From Basidiobolus meristosporus CBS 931.73 (lineage: Eukaryota; Basidiobolomycota; Basidiobolomycetes; Basidiobolales; Basidiobolaceae): 64,000 nucleotides of DNA. The first letter of the stretch is position 1. The number at the start of each line of letters is the position of its first letter. The DNA is taken from positions 52,637-116,636 of the forward strand of contig MCFE01000244.1 of assembly GCA_002104905.1 (NCBI GenBank), given 5' to 3'. The position numbers and the translations under genes are program-made. The notes beneath the pieces are model-generated. The model was not told where the DNA came from, ran no database searches, and saw only the letters and a list, made by a program, of their open reading frames with translations. This document shows, one piece after another, positions 12,759 through 24,000 of the stretch.

Positions 12759-15671
12759 TTACATGGTGTTGGCGTGGATCGGATTGAAGGAGTGGATAAA
12801 GTTGGTCCGTGGTGGCGTTACTGTGCCTCCGCTCATCTCCGATGCTCGCTCCGCTTTCTTGATCCCCGATAGCTCATTCTCCAAGGCGATCAGGAAGTCG
12901 ACCTTGGACTTCTTGTCAGGATGCTGGAGAACGTACTTATTGGAGGTTTCGGGCGCGTACTTCTTCGTCAGCGTAGTCTTCTTCGCAGCTTCACTGATTC
13001 CTGATGGCGGGTGCTGCAATAGAGGCGAGCGTGCCAGTGGTGATGATGGGGAGTGGGCAGAGGGCGAGGAGGGGGCGTTTGGAGGGACGTTTGTATTGAT
13101 GGTAAGTTTGTCGGTTGGGCGAACGATGGAATCACTTCTCGTCTTTTCAGGGGGTGCGACAGGGTTCGATACAAAGATGATCGTCATATTCTCGCCATCT
13201 ACAACAGGAGTGGAAGTGTCAACAGACTGCTACGCATTGGATCATGCAGTTGGATGTTCTCCTACCTTTGCTATCGGGCACATTGAACATGATGATGTGT
13301 CGCAGATCGATCAATCGTATGAAGACCCACTTCTCAGTAGGCTTGAGTGGACGCCCTCGAGAGGGCATGGTGAACATTAGGAAATCCGAGTAAAGGACCA
13401 AGTGCATTTTACGGTTGGTACGTGTCTCCACCACATCCGTTTCAAGAGTAAACCGGCGATTAGCATTGATCATGGTGGGCTAAGAGGAGGCGTGTAAATG
13501 GAATGGTCCAGGGCTCTATATTGATACCAATACTCACCGGGCAGTTGCGGACCGCATTGAACACTGTAAAGAGCTGTGTTCGCTCCTCCTCTCGCTGCTT
13601 GACTGCGTTGACTTTGACGGCAAGTGCGGTCATGGACTCCAGGGCTTTCTCAACCTCAGGATAGTCGGGATGGCTAGGCTTCGTTTGCTTCTTCAGATCT
13701 ACAACACGAGTAAGAGATAAATCCTTATGAACACTACGTCAGCAGCGAATGCATGGCTTTACCCTTCAACAGCAGTGTATACCGAGTTACCCGCTGGATA
13801 GGAACAATCAGAAGCTCCTTGAGCGTCTGCCGCTTGGTGTCCTTTTTGCCAACGTTCTGCATGGATTCAAAAGGTATGTCAGTGAAATCGACAGCATGCT
13901 TGAAACCATGAAATTCCTGAAACCTTGATGAAGTTGTTGAATGAATGAGTTGCTTCAGCCCTCCGAATCGCCTCTCGAGCAAACGAATAGTTGTCCACGA
14001 AACGGGGGTAAATCTCCCAATCCTTCTGGCGCTTCAAGAACAGGTCACCGACCATGGTCTCTTTGCTCCAGTGATTCACCTTCTCCCTCAGCTCCTGGCA
14101 GATTTCCTGGCTAAGCGTGTAAAGGAGCTCGATTCCTTCGAAGATGATCTTCGTGTCGCGCGCAGAGATAACTGGGTTTGCGGTTTGGGAGGATTTTTGA
14201 ATTGGGATCATGAATGTCTGGGATGAATTGGACGTTAACAAGGGTCCCCTCAAACCATGTCTGCTGCCTACTTACATTGAGGATGATCTCCAGATTCTCC
14301 AGATAGTTCAACTCCGTGGTGAGTATCTCATCGGCAACATAAAAGCGGCCCTCGTTGAACACCGGTCGCACGTCAGACGCCTACGATTGGGTAAGAGCAG
14401 TTAGTCTCTAGCGTGCAAACTTGTCAGTTGGAAAGGGCTACCATACCAAAAGCTTGGACGCAGTAAACGTCTTGCTCTGAAAAAGTGGCTTAGTGATGTA
14501 GTTACAAACATATTCACCGCAATCTCCTTACCCCTGACAGGCGAGGTCGCCCTTGGTCCGAGCGGCTCATCGGATCCCAGTCTTTGATTGCGGCAAGATC
14601 CAGTGACGAGGAGTTTTTTCGGAGGGTGCGTGTCTCGAGAGGCTTGTCTGCCGTGCTACCAAGACTGTGAGCCCTTTTAAGATCCGAGTCAGTGACGTTC
14701 CCAGATTTAGTTGGCGCTAGGCTTCCAGGGAATCCGGTTGGTTTGAACCTGTTGCTCACTGTCTCCGTAGAGATAGGCCGAAGAATCTCCATGCTTCTGC
14801 TCTTTTCAAGAGTTTTACCGCCGCCGTAAACATGCCGGGTTGTCATTAGATGGCGTTTGGATAGGTCGTGGTCAAGTAAATCATCGTCGTAGTCGTATGG
14901 ATCTGGGCTATCACTGGAGTTGTCAAAACCGTCCTCAGAGATTGAGTGCTCCACGGCATCGGTGATGGATATGCTTGGTATTGATTTTGACGAGACTTCA
15001 GTTCCAAGAGAGACGGTTCGTCGGGTGGCAAATTCGTCCGATGCATGACACTGGCTTGGAGGGGCTTTGGCACCTATCTCTTCCAAGCTAGGGGGCTTAT
15101 AGCTTGAATCCAAGGTGTACGATCTTCTTCGGAATGGTGAACGAAATTTCTTGGTGTCTTTCTTGGGTTCAGCGCTTGGATTCGCCATAGGCTCGGAATG
15201 CATGACTTTCTTTGACTGACTATGTGCAGAATCAAAGAGATCATGAAACACACTCCAGCCGGATTTTTTCCATGTGTCTCCGTCCGTATGAGTAATGTGC
15301 TCACTCTCAACTGGCGAGGAAACGCTGTCGGTGGAGCTGTGGGGCTTTTTGGTTTTGAACAGCTGCAGGCCGCGAAAGCCATACTTGGGCTGGAAGGGAA
15401 GTGTTTTGGAGTGGGCGTTCGCCACTCTTTTGTGTGATATTTCTGGCTTCAACTTTTCGTGAAGGAACGAGTCCTTCGACAACAAGCAATCAGAGGCCTT
15501 TTTAATCACCTGTTTTTCGTAGCCTAGAAACGATTTGGAGCACTCTTCCAAGTAGGAAGTGAAAGACTTGTCTGTCTTGGTAGACAAGTCAGATTCGGTT
15601 TCTGGTGTGGAGTACACTGAAGACTGTGAGGAAGAGAACTGGGGGGTAAGCTGCACAGTGTTTTCACTCAT
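12759..15671 (-). CDS. DH-PH Rho guanine nucleotide exchange factor
   Basis: Expected to load GTP onto a Rho-family GTPase (Rho1 or Cdc42 type) and so steer polarity and wall synthesis. Eight exons join in phase: 15671..14532, 14476..14447 (30 nt), 14380..14276, 14217..13924, 13856..13763, 13698..13538, 13479..13266 and 13198..12759, giving 825 residues. The first 380 residues are Ser/Thr-rich and disordered. The DH domain (about 398-580) has ADEILTTELNYLENLEIILN and, after two junctions, RQTLKELLIVPIQRVTRYTL, the conserved core helix. The PH domain (about 610-715) has KMHLVLYSDFLMFTM, then the splice PDSK/DGENMTIIFVSNP. A Pro/Ser-rich linker and a charged C-terminal helix (KSKVDFLIALENELSGIKK) follow. 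Introns are 54-67 nt. The ATG at 15671 is the first true ATG in frame. No extra domain (BAR, SH3, CNH) is visible, so orthology to Rom2, Cdc24 or Bud3 cannot be assigned. Confidence 0.85.
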
Positions 15672-18096
15672 CTCGACAAGGTTCTCGCTAGTCACTGCGA
15701 CGAAAATGATGTGGGGTAAATACGAAATGGCCCAATTGTAGTATGAAACAGAGCGCTTTCGTAAACAAAGGAACTAGAGAAGGGCCTGGTTTATGATGAG
15801 ATGCGGGCGTAGATGGGGATAGATGGGCTAAGAGACAAACGGACGTAGAAACAATGAGGGAGCACTATGGCAGGTGGGTTGGGAAGTTTAACAGCAATGG
15901 GAGTTTAGTGGAAATTTGGTGCATGAAGACGAGGAGAACAGCCCTCCTAGAGTTTCCAAGGAATATTGGTTATATATTCAAGGGGCGCTAATTTCCGGTA
16001 CAAAGGTTAAAGTTCGTAAGGAATCACCATAGGGTTAGATAAATGCAAGATCAAGAAAATGAATGTAGGACAACAAGGGCAGAAAAAAATGTGTAGGATA
16101 TTATCGGAATAGAGATGCTCTGAAAATACTGGAACTTAAAATTAAACTGGGGAACATGGAGGAGATAACAGAATCCAGAAATGGCAGTCAAAAGAAACAC
16201 CCTGGATTGGGAGATTAATCACCAAGCCATTCTGCCCACAGCCAACTGATGTGCCTTGTTTCTGGAGGTGGGTTGGGAAAGCGGACGGCCACCGTCAGAA
16301 GCGACAGGCTCGCTTGCATGGCTACCCACCGACCAATGTTGAGGCGAATCGGATGCGGCGTACTCTTGACAACCACTTCGGAGGCGCCATGTGTGCGCAA
16401 CAAACTTAGTTTGACAGTAACACATCATGAATTGCATTTGAGGCGGGCAAAAACGTTGGCACATTAATGCTACAGCGAATCAAGGGGCAGCAGGTTACAG
16501 ATCTGGTCAAGGTCCGACAGGCAGCGCATCCATTGAATAGGACCGATAAAGCAATCCATATATGTAACAAGTGATGCGATCGCAAATCAGATGCAAGCTG
16601 AAATCATAATTTCTCAGTTAATTAGTTTCAATTGTGAGAATTGGGCATACGAGATGCATCAATTTCATGAGCCCCTCTTTCCATAAGAGACTCGGGCCAA
16701 CGTTGTAGCGGCGGTTACCCGTGGAGACGGAGATCCATCGTTATATTACCTTCCATATGGATGAAATCCGCCTGCATGTCTAACCCGACAATAGCTATGC
16801 CGGGCCTTAGCTTCGGAGCAGCACCGCTCAGCCCTGGGAGCAGGCACGGTGGTCTCGGCCTCAGAGGTTGGTGTGGAGGCGAGAGGCGACACCCGTCATT
16901 TCGACATTCGCTACTATGCACTGAATGGCATTTGTGCACTCGATGCCCACACCTTAATTAGCTGGCTTGGATCTGGATACTCAATTAGTAATTTGGATCA
17001 CCCATCAATGAAGCACCAGGCATTCCCTGTGACTCAGTCCCACAAATCATTTAGCCTCAAAGAGGGCGATGTTCCCGGCATCATTGGCTGACGAGAATAT
17101 CCGCCAGGTGGGTTGGAATTTCCCCATTTATCCAAAACAACCCATCATAATGAGCTTAGTGGGGTTTAGGTAATCGGATCTCGTATATCCATGATTGAGA
17201 TTGCTGAGGTTTGTGCTTCCGGCTGGCAGTACCCATGCTCTGCCAACCACTCGAGGCCCTCCAGGCCCTGAGGCTTGCAGTCTTATCATTGCCTGGATAT
17301 GTGGCCATCTGCATCAGTCCACCCCTCCGCCGGATCGGCTCCCTCAGTAGCCACCGCTCGACCAGCTCCTCGACTGACGGCACTAACGATCAACGCGGAC
17401 TATAGGCCTCTTCTTCGTAAGCGTTGGAGCTCCCGGGGCTGTCGAATCCTCCCACACCACAGGTCATCTCTCACCGCACTTGCGCAGGTGGCGCCACGTG
17501 ATTGGCCGCAAGCAGTCCTGGTGAAATTCAGGAAAGCAGGCACTACGCCAAGCGTGCCCACCAGCTTGACGGCTACGGATCGCCATCTACTCGATGCCAT
17601 TCCATCCCGTGGTAGCTGCCTGTTGGCTTTCCGGTGATCCTTGCGACTCACATTGGTCTGCCAGCATCAGGCATGAGGTGCCGCTAGCTGCGCTCACTAC
17701 ACCCGGCTGCCGAAAACTACAACAATGCGTCTTCGCGCGATTTGTGCCTTGGCTGGCAGCTTGAAATGATCGAGGCTTCCTAGCTCAGCGAACATCGATT
17801 TCGTACAGGTCAATGGTGGATATCCAAATCAGCCATCTGATTGGTGCTCATGACGTAAATTGGTATAGTCATCGCTAGACGAGGTGATTAAATGAACTAC
17901 AGATGATGTAGATGCAGAAGATTGCTACTCCAATGATATACTTAAATTCCCGACGCTCGTTAATCATGCTTTCTTGTTTTAGTCTTGCTGTCATATAACT
18001 CTTTATCTGCCCACTCTCCCTGGATAGTTTTAGTGACTTGCCTCCACACCGCTTGCCCTCCCTTCTTTTCGATATCCAAGAACTTTGTCCACTGCA
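15672..18096. other. 2.4-kb intergenic region, no gene recognised
   Basis: Divergent spacer between RhoGEF (-) and lipase (+). The part nearest RhoGEF is purine-rich and probably promoter and leader. The stretch 16700-17650 is more GC-rich, with overlapping open frames on both strands, but translations are low-complexity or frame-shadow-like and no family is visible. Confidence 0.45.
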
Positions 18097-19187
18097 ATGA
18101 GAAATCCATTTCACTGTTTGCTGCTACTGCTGCTGATTCCGTTGATCCACGGAAGCCCGGCCTTTCGTCAGAAGCCCTTTGGCTCCAAGGAAGAGAGAGC
18201 CATCATTGAGGAGAATTTGAAAAATACACTTGTCACTCACGCACAGTACGCCTCGGCGAGCTATTGCCCCCGAGAAAAGGTGGAATCTTGGCTTTGTGGA
18301 AACAGATGCATAGGAGAGCTGAAATTAACTTCATATTTCACAGCCAAGGTGACTGGCATGGCGGGTTACGTAGGCATCGACGAGAAAAAGAAGAAAATCG
18401 TTGTTGCTTTACGAGGGTAAATTGCTTTAAAAGTATTATTCACCAGGCGGAAGCCGATCTTCGCTTAGGAAGAAGTACTCACTTGGGCGACCTTTTCTAG
18501 TTCCATGAATGTTGGCAACTGGTTCCAAAACCTGCAGTTTGCCCCGTTGAATTACGAATATCCGAATGCCAGCTCGGATACGCGAGTGTACTTCGGGTTC
18601 TACGGCGCTTTCAAAAGTGTGAGGGGCTACATTCGCGAAGGAATAGCCAAGGCCATCTCTTCTGTCGAGGATTGCTCGGAATTTGACACGGTGGTAACAG
18701 GCCATTCACTGGTTGGTGGATTTTATAGAAACTATTTCCCTCGACACGAAGAGGTTCTAAATGCATTGTTTAGGGCGGAGCAGTGGCTGTATTCACCGCA
18801 CTTGATATCAAGCGGAATTACGCAAAGGAGGGTGGGAACACTACAGCGCTTAAGCGCTTGAATACCGATCGATTGTATCTTCATACTTACGGAGAGCCAC
18901 GCGTCGGAAACGAAAAGTTTTCGCAGTTGGTATCTACCGTTCTTTATACGAAGCCAGACAGGGTCATAAGGGTGACCTCTGGAAACGACCCGGTGCCCCA
19001 GATACCGCTCGAGGTGATGATGTATCAGCATCATCCACACGAAGTTTGGATCGACACTGCTGGTAACGCTATCAGTTGCTTGGATCGCGAGGGTGAAGAT
19101 TCGAAGTGCAGCCATGGGCAATTGGTTTACGATCCAATTACCCACATGAAGTACTGGGATATTGAGTTTGGCCCAATGTGCAAATAA
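18097..19187 (+). CDS. secreted class 3 (fungal) lipase
   Basis: A triacylglycerol or feruloyl-ester hydrolase of the Rhizomucor-type lipase family, predicted secreted. Exons 18097..18416, 18501..18711 and 18774..19187 give 314 residues. The signal peptide is MRNPFHCLLLLLLIPLIHG. The oxyanion region spans the first splice (IVVALRG/SMNVGNWFQNL). The nucleophile elbow spans the second: VVTGHSL/GGAVAVFTALDI, restoring GHSLGG with catalytic Ser. The catalytic Asp is in NDPVPQIP and the His in YQHHPHEVWID near the C-terminus. ETYGEPRVGN-like sequence (LHTYGEPRVGNEKF) is also typical. The ATG at 18097 is preferred because it starts the signal peptide directly. Length and triad order match the family. 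Substrate is not predictable from sequence alone. Confidence 0.9.
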
Positions 19188-19562
19188 ACCTCTTGGTGAC
19201 ATGCTTTTTGCAAGGTAAGGCGAAGCGGCCCAGCAGTCTGACTGGAGTGTAAATTCAACTTATACAAGGCTCTCACGCCGAACGGGGCTTCCGACCCCAG
19301 GCCGGCTCCAGTACTCTATATCTTTAAAACCACGCCACCATCATAGTCTGTAGCTTTTGATCATAGCGAATGATTCAGTTGTAGTCTTTTTGAATGTACG
19401 ATTAATATAACGCCCCATGCTCCCATCACGAACGACATGAAGCAATGGATGCTGATAACGATATATGTTTGGATTCAGGCCGTGTCGAATATATATTTTA
19501 TTAAGGATCAATGAGCTCTAAGAATTATGCGAGTGTTCGGCGACATATTTTTCCGAACTCTC
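19188..19562. other. convergent spacer
   Basis: 3' untranslated sequence of the lipase and the GILT-like gene. No gene seen. Confidence 0.5.
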
Positions 19563-20360
19563 TTAGGCAGCAGTCAGAGCTTTGCAGGCCTGAGGGAGGC
19601 GACCGCGTGGTGACTCACTCTCGTATTTGGCGCAAATATCGCGGACAAAATCAGAGACTTCAAAGCCACCCGGGCAGTATTTCAGACCACCATCGTGAAT
19701 GCAGCGTAATTCGTGGTTAATATGCATGGTGCATGAAACCTTGATTCCTAAACTGTTACTATGGGCTAGGGTGCGACTGAATAAATGATTGCCAAGGCGA
19801 GAGTCGGCGCATTTGGCAATCAAGTTGCTGTTGTAGCCAAACTTCTTAGCACAACGCTCCAGATTTTCATTGGAGCCGTTTTGCTTGTAAGCCTCGTTTT
19901 GGCAATTGATGAAGTCAAGATATTGGTACTTGTCGTGGGATCGATGCTCGTAGAATTTGCGGGTGCAAAGTTGAATACGATTGCCACGGCACTACACATT
20001 CAAAAGCAACATTAGTCTTCGTGATCCAGACAAGGTCAACAACGCTGCATTGAACTCACCTCTGGCTCCCCATGCTTGCATGTAAATGTACCATTGGCGT
20101 TTTCGGTGCCGGTATAATTAATGTTGAAATCAACAATGTCTCCAACCTGATCAAGAACCTGGCTGAAGACAGCTTCGCATTTGACCGCATCTACAAACAA
20201 AACCATCAGAACCCAAGAAAGGGATGAGTCATGTACAAACTAGACGCAGACCTGGGCAAATGGACATAACATAGAGATCTACGGGCACCTTTTGATGCCA
20301 CCCATGGGCGAAGACGGCAGTCGCGGCAATGCAGGAGGACAGTACAGTCTTAAGAAGCAT
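19563..20360 (-). CDS. GILT-like secreted or vacuolar protein
   Basis: Related to gamma-interferon-inducible lysosomal thiol reductases, which reduce disulfides in acidic compartments. Exons 20360..20252, 20190..20060 and 19991..19563 join in phase to 222 residues with 68-69 and 60-nt introns. The signal peptide is MLLKTVLSSCIAATAVFAHG. The start of the fold is VPVDLYVMSICP, followed across the first junction by DAVKCEAVFSQVLDQVGD and VDFNINYTGTENANG. Further family sequence is TFTCKHGEPE, CRGNRIQLCTRKFYEH, YQYLDFINCQNEAYKQ and a Cys-rich C-terminus. Instead of the animal CXXC active site the cysteines here are spaced CPDAVKC, so thiol-reductase activity is uncertain. The ATG at 20360 begins the signal peptide. 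Function of the fungal branch is not established; it could be a secreted redox or structural protein. Confidence 0.8.
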
Positions 20361-21096
20361 GACGAATAGAGGCTGAGAATGCGGGATGCACGGGCTTCTA
20401 CTCCAGCGCTTGGGGCGTTTTATATACCCTTGCAGGCACAAAAAGTGGATAGGCCCTCCAAAATGTTGCACTAAAAACTCGCGTCAACCTACCCATGAAT
20501 CACTGCATCGCGGTTTCAGCAACACGGCCATCATTTTAACAACCGGCAACTTGGATAATGCTGGCCGTCATAACCTGAATATCCATTCATTTCTGGTTGC
20601 TCCACATGGTGTTTGAATAAGCCATTTTTCACTAGTATCGCATCATGTGTTCGGCGTCAATTCATTGGCTCCCTGGCTGGCAACCAGTAACCAAGTGATG
20701 GTTCCCGGCCGATGAAGTAATGGCTGAAGCGATTCATTCGCAGATACTCCCAGTGCTTGGTTACGAGCCCACCCAAAAGGTTACTGTGAAGCTAAAAAAC
20801 CGGTTCACCCTCAGTTCGGCCTACTTCGTCATCTCTCGACTGCTTTAATACCAAATATATCAAATATTCAGATTGAGGTTCTAGTCGTAAGCCTGTCCAA
20901 TCTGTTCTCAGCTGGTTGATACACATGAGCAGCTTGGAAATCCGTCTGTAATGACCATGTGCGAGTGCCAGGAATGTATCTGATGTACAGGTACCAGGAA
21001 TAAACTTAATGTGCAAGCACTGAGAAGAAGCTTTCTGTGTGAATTTTGGGAGTAAACTCAACATTTATTTATCGTTTGATTAGTTACGTGGATCAT
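20361..21096. other. spacer between GILT-like gene and NRPS 3' end
   Basis: Contains the promoter of the GILT-like gene and the 3' end of the NRPS transcript. A 90-codon minus-strand frame (20792-21064) has no recognisable features. Confidence 0.45.
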
Positions 21097-24000
21097 TCAT
21101 TGTAGGTAATCAGCTATTTTGGCAACAGACGGCTCAAACATCAGTTGATGATGTTCGGCTTGTACAGTGTGGATGGAGATGTTGTTGGAGTATTCCGACC
21201 AACCATAGCAATTTTGTTGATCTCGAGCACTTGGGGTTGCTTTAATTAGCACCAACTTGGCGGACAGCTGCGTGATTGCAGGTCGATATTTTTGCAGCAG
21301 CTGGATATTCTTCTCGATCTTTTCTCGGATCATGTTGGATGCAGATTCGTCAAGCTGCCACTTGCCAGATCTTGAAATTAGATCAAGATACTTGTGTGAG
21401 AAATCATCACCAGCATAGATTTCTGTCCAAAGGCCATTGGCAGGAGCCAGTGTGTCAATAATGGTAAGCTGAGCCACGGCAAGGCCCTGAGCCTCTAGCT
21501 GGCGCACCATTTCGAAGGCTACCAAGCCTCCAAATGAATAGCCATGAATATAGTACGGCCCTTCAGCTTGAACTCGGCGGATTGCCGTTATGTATTTCGA
21601 GGCAATTGCCTCGATCGAATCAAAAGTACGATGAGTCCCGAGTGTAGGATCGCTAAAGGCGTAGAGAGTGCAGCGCATGTATCTGTGCAATGATTTAAAG
21701 TAACTGGCCATGCCTGTAGCACAATGTACAATGAACATTGTCTTGTCATTTGCCTCTGAGATTAAGCTCAGGCAATCCTCACTGAGTCTTTGTGGCTTTT
21801 TCTGCAGGCGCGCTACCTCATTTACTTCCTGCTGAGCAGGCTCTGAGCTACATGGAAGTTGTGAAATCATATCGCAAGGTAAGCTAGTGGTTAACTTTGA
21901 CATGGATATGATCGCCTCTACTAAGGCAACTTCCCAAGCTTCCAGCCAGCCCTGAATCTGCTCCTTAGAATACATAGATTCGCTGTATACTATGGTGGCC
22001 TCAAGTTGCTCCTCCACAAAGCTAGCCATACAGTTAAAGACCTGGTGTCGTCTCCATTTTGGAGTTACACCACACAAATCAAGATTGTATGCCGAGTCCG
22101 TTGGAAGAGGCTGCAGAAGCGTGCTGGAGTAGGCGGAGTTGATGGTGTTCGGCATGTATGCCAGGGTGACCTGTGGGGGGTCCTTTTCAAACAGAGGCAT
22201 GGTTTCTTCGTTCAGGTATTTTAAGAGGCCGTAGGTGGACTCATTTCCTCGAATCTGGCGGTGCTGAGTTATTACTTGTTGGACTACCTCCACGATAGGA
22301 TCGCCATCTTCAACCGCAACAACAATAGGATATAGATTAGTGAACCAACCTACAGTCCTTGATATATCAACATCTCCATTTTTAAATTGACGACCATGCG
22401 ACTCAAGAGTGACCGAAAGGGCGTTGCGCTCAAATGTCGAGCAATAGGAGTAGGCCAAGGAAGATACCAAGAGATCAACCACATCCCCACCGGGGGTTGA
22501 AATGCCATTTCTCTTTGCTAGCCTCGAGAAGCATGAGTTGAGTCTAAATGACAGCGAGCGTGTGGTGTCTTGAGTATTTTTAGATAACAATGCGGAATCT
22601 TGCGTTACTGGCCTGGCGACCTGTTGTTTTGGCCACGATGCCATGTTCAATGTTTGCGCGTGGTCGTGTAAAATCTGAGCCCATTGCATGTATGATATTG
22701 AACTGCTTCCACATTCGTTCCCTTGAAGCAGTGATTCAAGATCCTCCCAAATGGATCTCCAGGACAGTAGATCAATTACCATGTGATGAACCGTCATGAA
22801 AATCAACTGCTGATTGTCTGGCGTATCAAACAGGGCAAAATGAAATACTGGCCCAGATAGAAGGTCGATGGTACATTGAAGCTCTTTGATATATGACTTC
22901 AATTCATCTCCCGACTTGACTTGGAACCGATGTGTACTCAGTGCGGTTTGGCTCGGAGGAAGAACCCGTGCGCTCCAGCGGCCCTGTGAATGCTTGAAAC
23001 GAGTGCGGAGAATGTCGTGATTTTCGACCAGGGTGCGGATCGATGTAGTCAATGTTGTCAAGTTGATTGGGTCTCGGATTTGTAAGAGCCAGCTTTGGTT
23101 GAAGTGATTAATATTATCTTGATGAAACTCCAAGAACATATGCTGGTTCGGCGTAAGGTGAATGGGGCCTTCCATACACCGATCTTCTATAACAGACTGA
23201 GTAGCACTAACAAGTGCTATCTCGGCAAGTTCACCAAGAGTACTGTTCTGTAGCATATTCTGTACTGACACTTGCATATTTTGCTTTTTACACATCGAGG
23301 AAACGCGTATAGCAAGTATACTGTCTCCACCCAAGGCATGGAAAGTGTGATCGACATTAATATTGCTTTGAGGTATGCCAAGTACTTCCGACCATATTCT
23401 TTGAACTTGCGCTTCCATTGGGGTCATTAAATGACCCAAGGGATCGCTTTCCGTACAGGAAAGAGCTGGCGAGAGCTTACTCTTATGTTGCTCAAATAGT
23501 ATTGAGAGGAACTTTTTGTCGATCTTATCACAAGTATTTGACGGCATTAGGTTCAGCGGTATCCATATTTTGGGGAGCATATGAGTCGGGAGTCTAGATT
23601 TCAGCTCCTTCTTGATCTCTTCCATATCCTCGAATATTCTGGAGTCATCTTGATCTATGATAGATATATCTTCAGATCTGCTCGTAGCACTGTGAAAGGT
23701 TAGGAATGCAACCAGCGTCTGATGGTTTGTGCGAGTATCAGTGACTAACGGAAGGACACATGCTCTAGAGACATTCAAATGTGCATGCAATACATGCTCA
23801 ATCTCATCTAGCTCGATACGCAGCCCGTGGAGCTTGATCTGGTTGTCCTTCCTACCAACGAGGTCAACCGAGCCATCAGTGTTGAAGCGGGCCAAGTCAC
23901 CGGTGCGATACAATCGGTCACCGGGACTGAAAGGGTTGGGAACAAAGGCTTTTTCTGTGAGATCAGGTCGATTGAGATAGCCGCGAGCAAGCTGGGGGCC

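Noticed and set aside
17275-17637. 121-codon frame in the GC-richer spacer
   Set aside because: Several frames overlap on both strands here; composition is typical of chance open frames.
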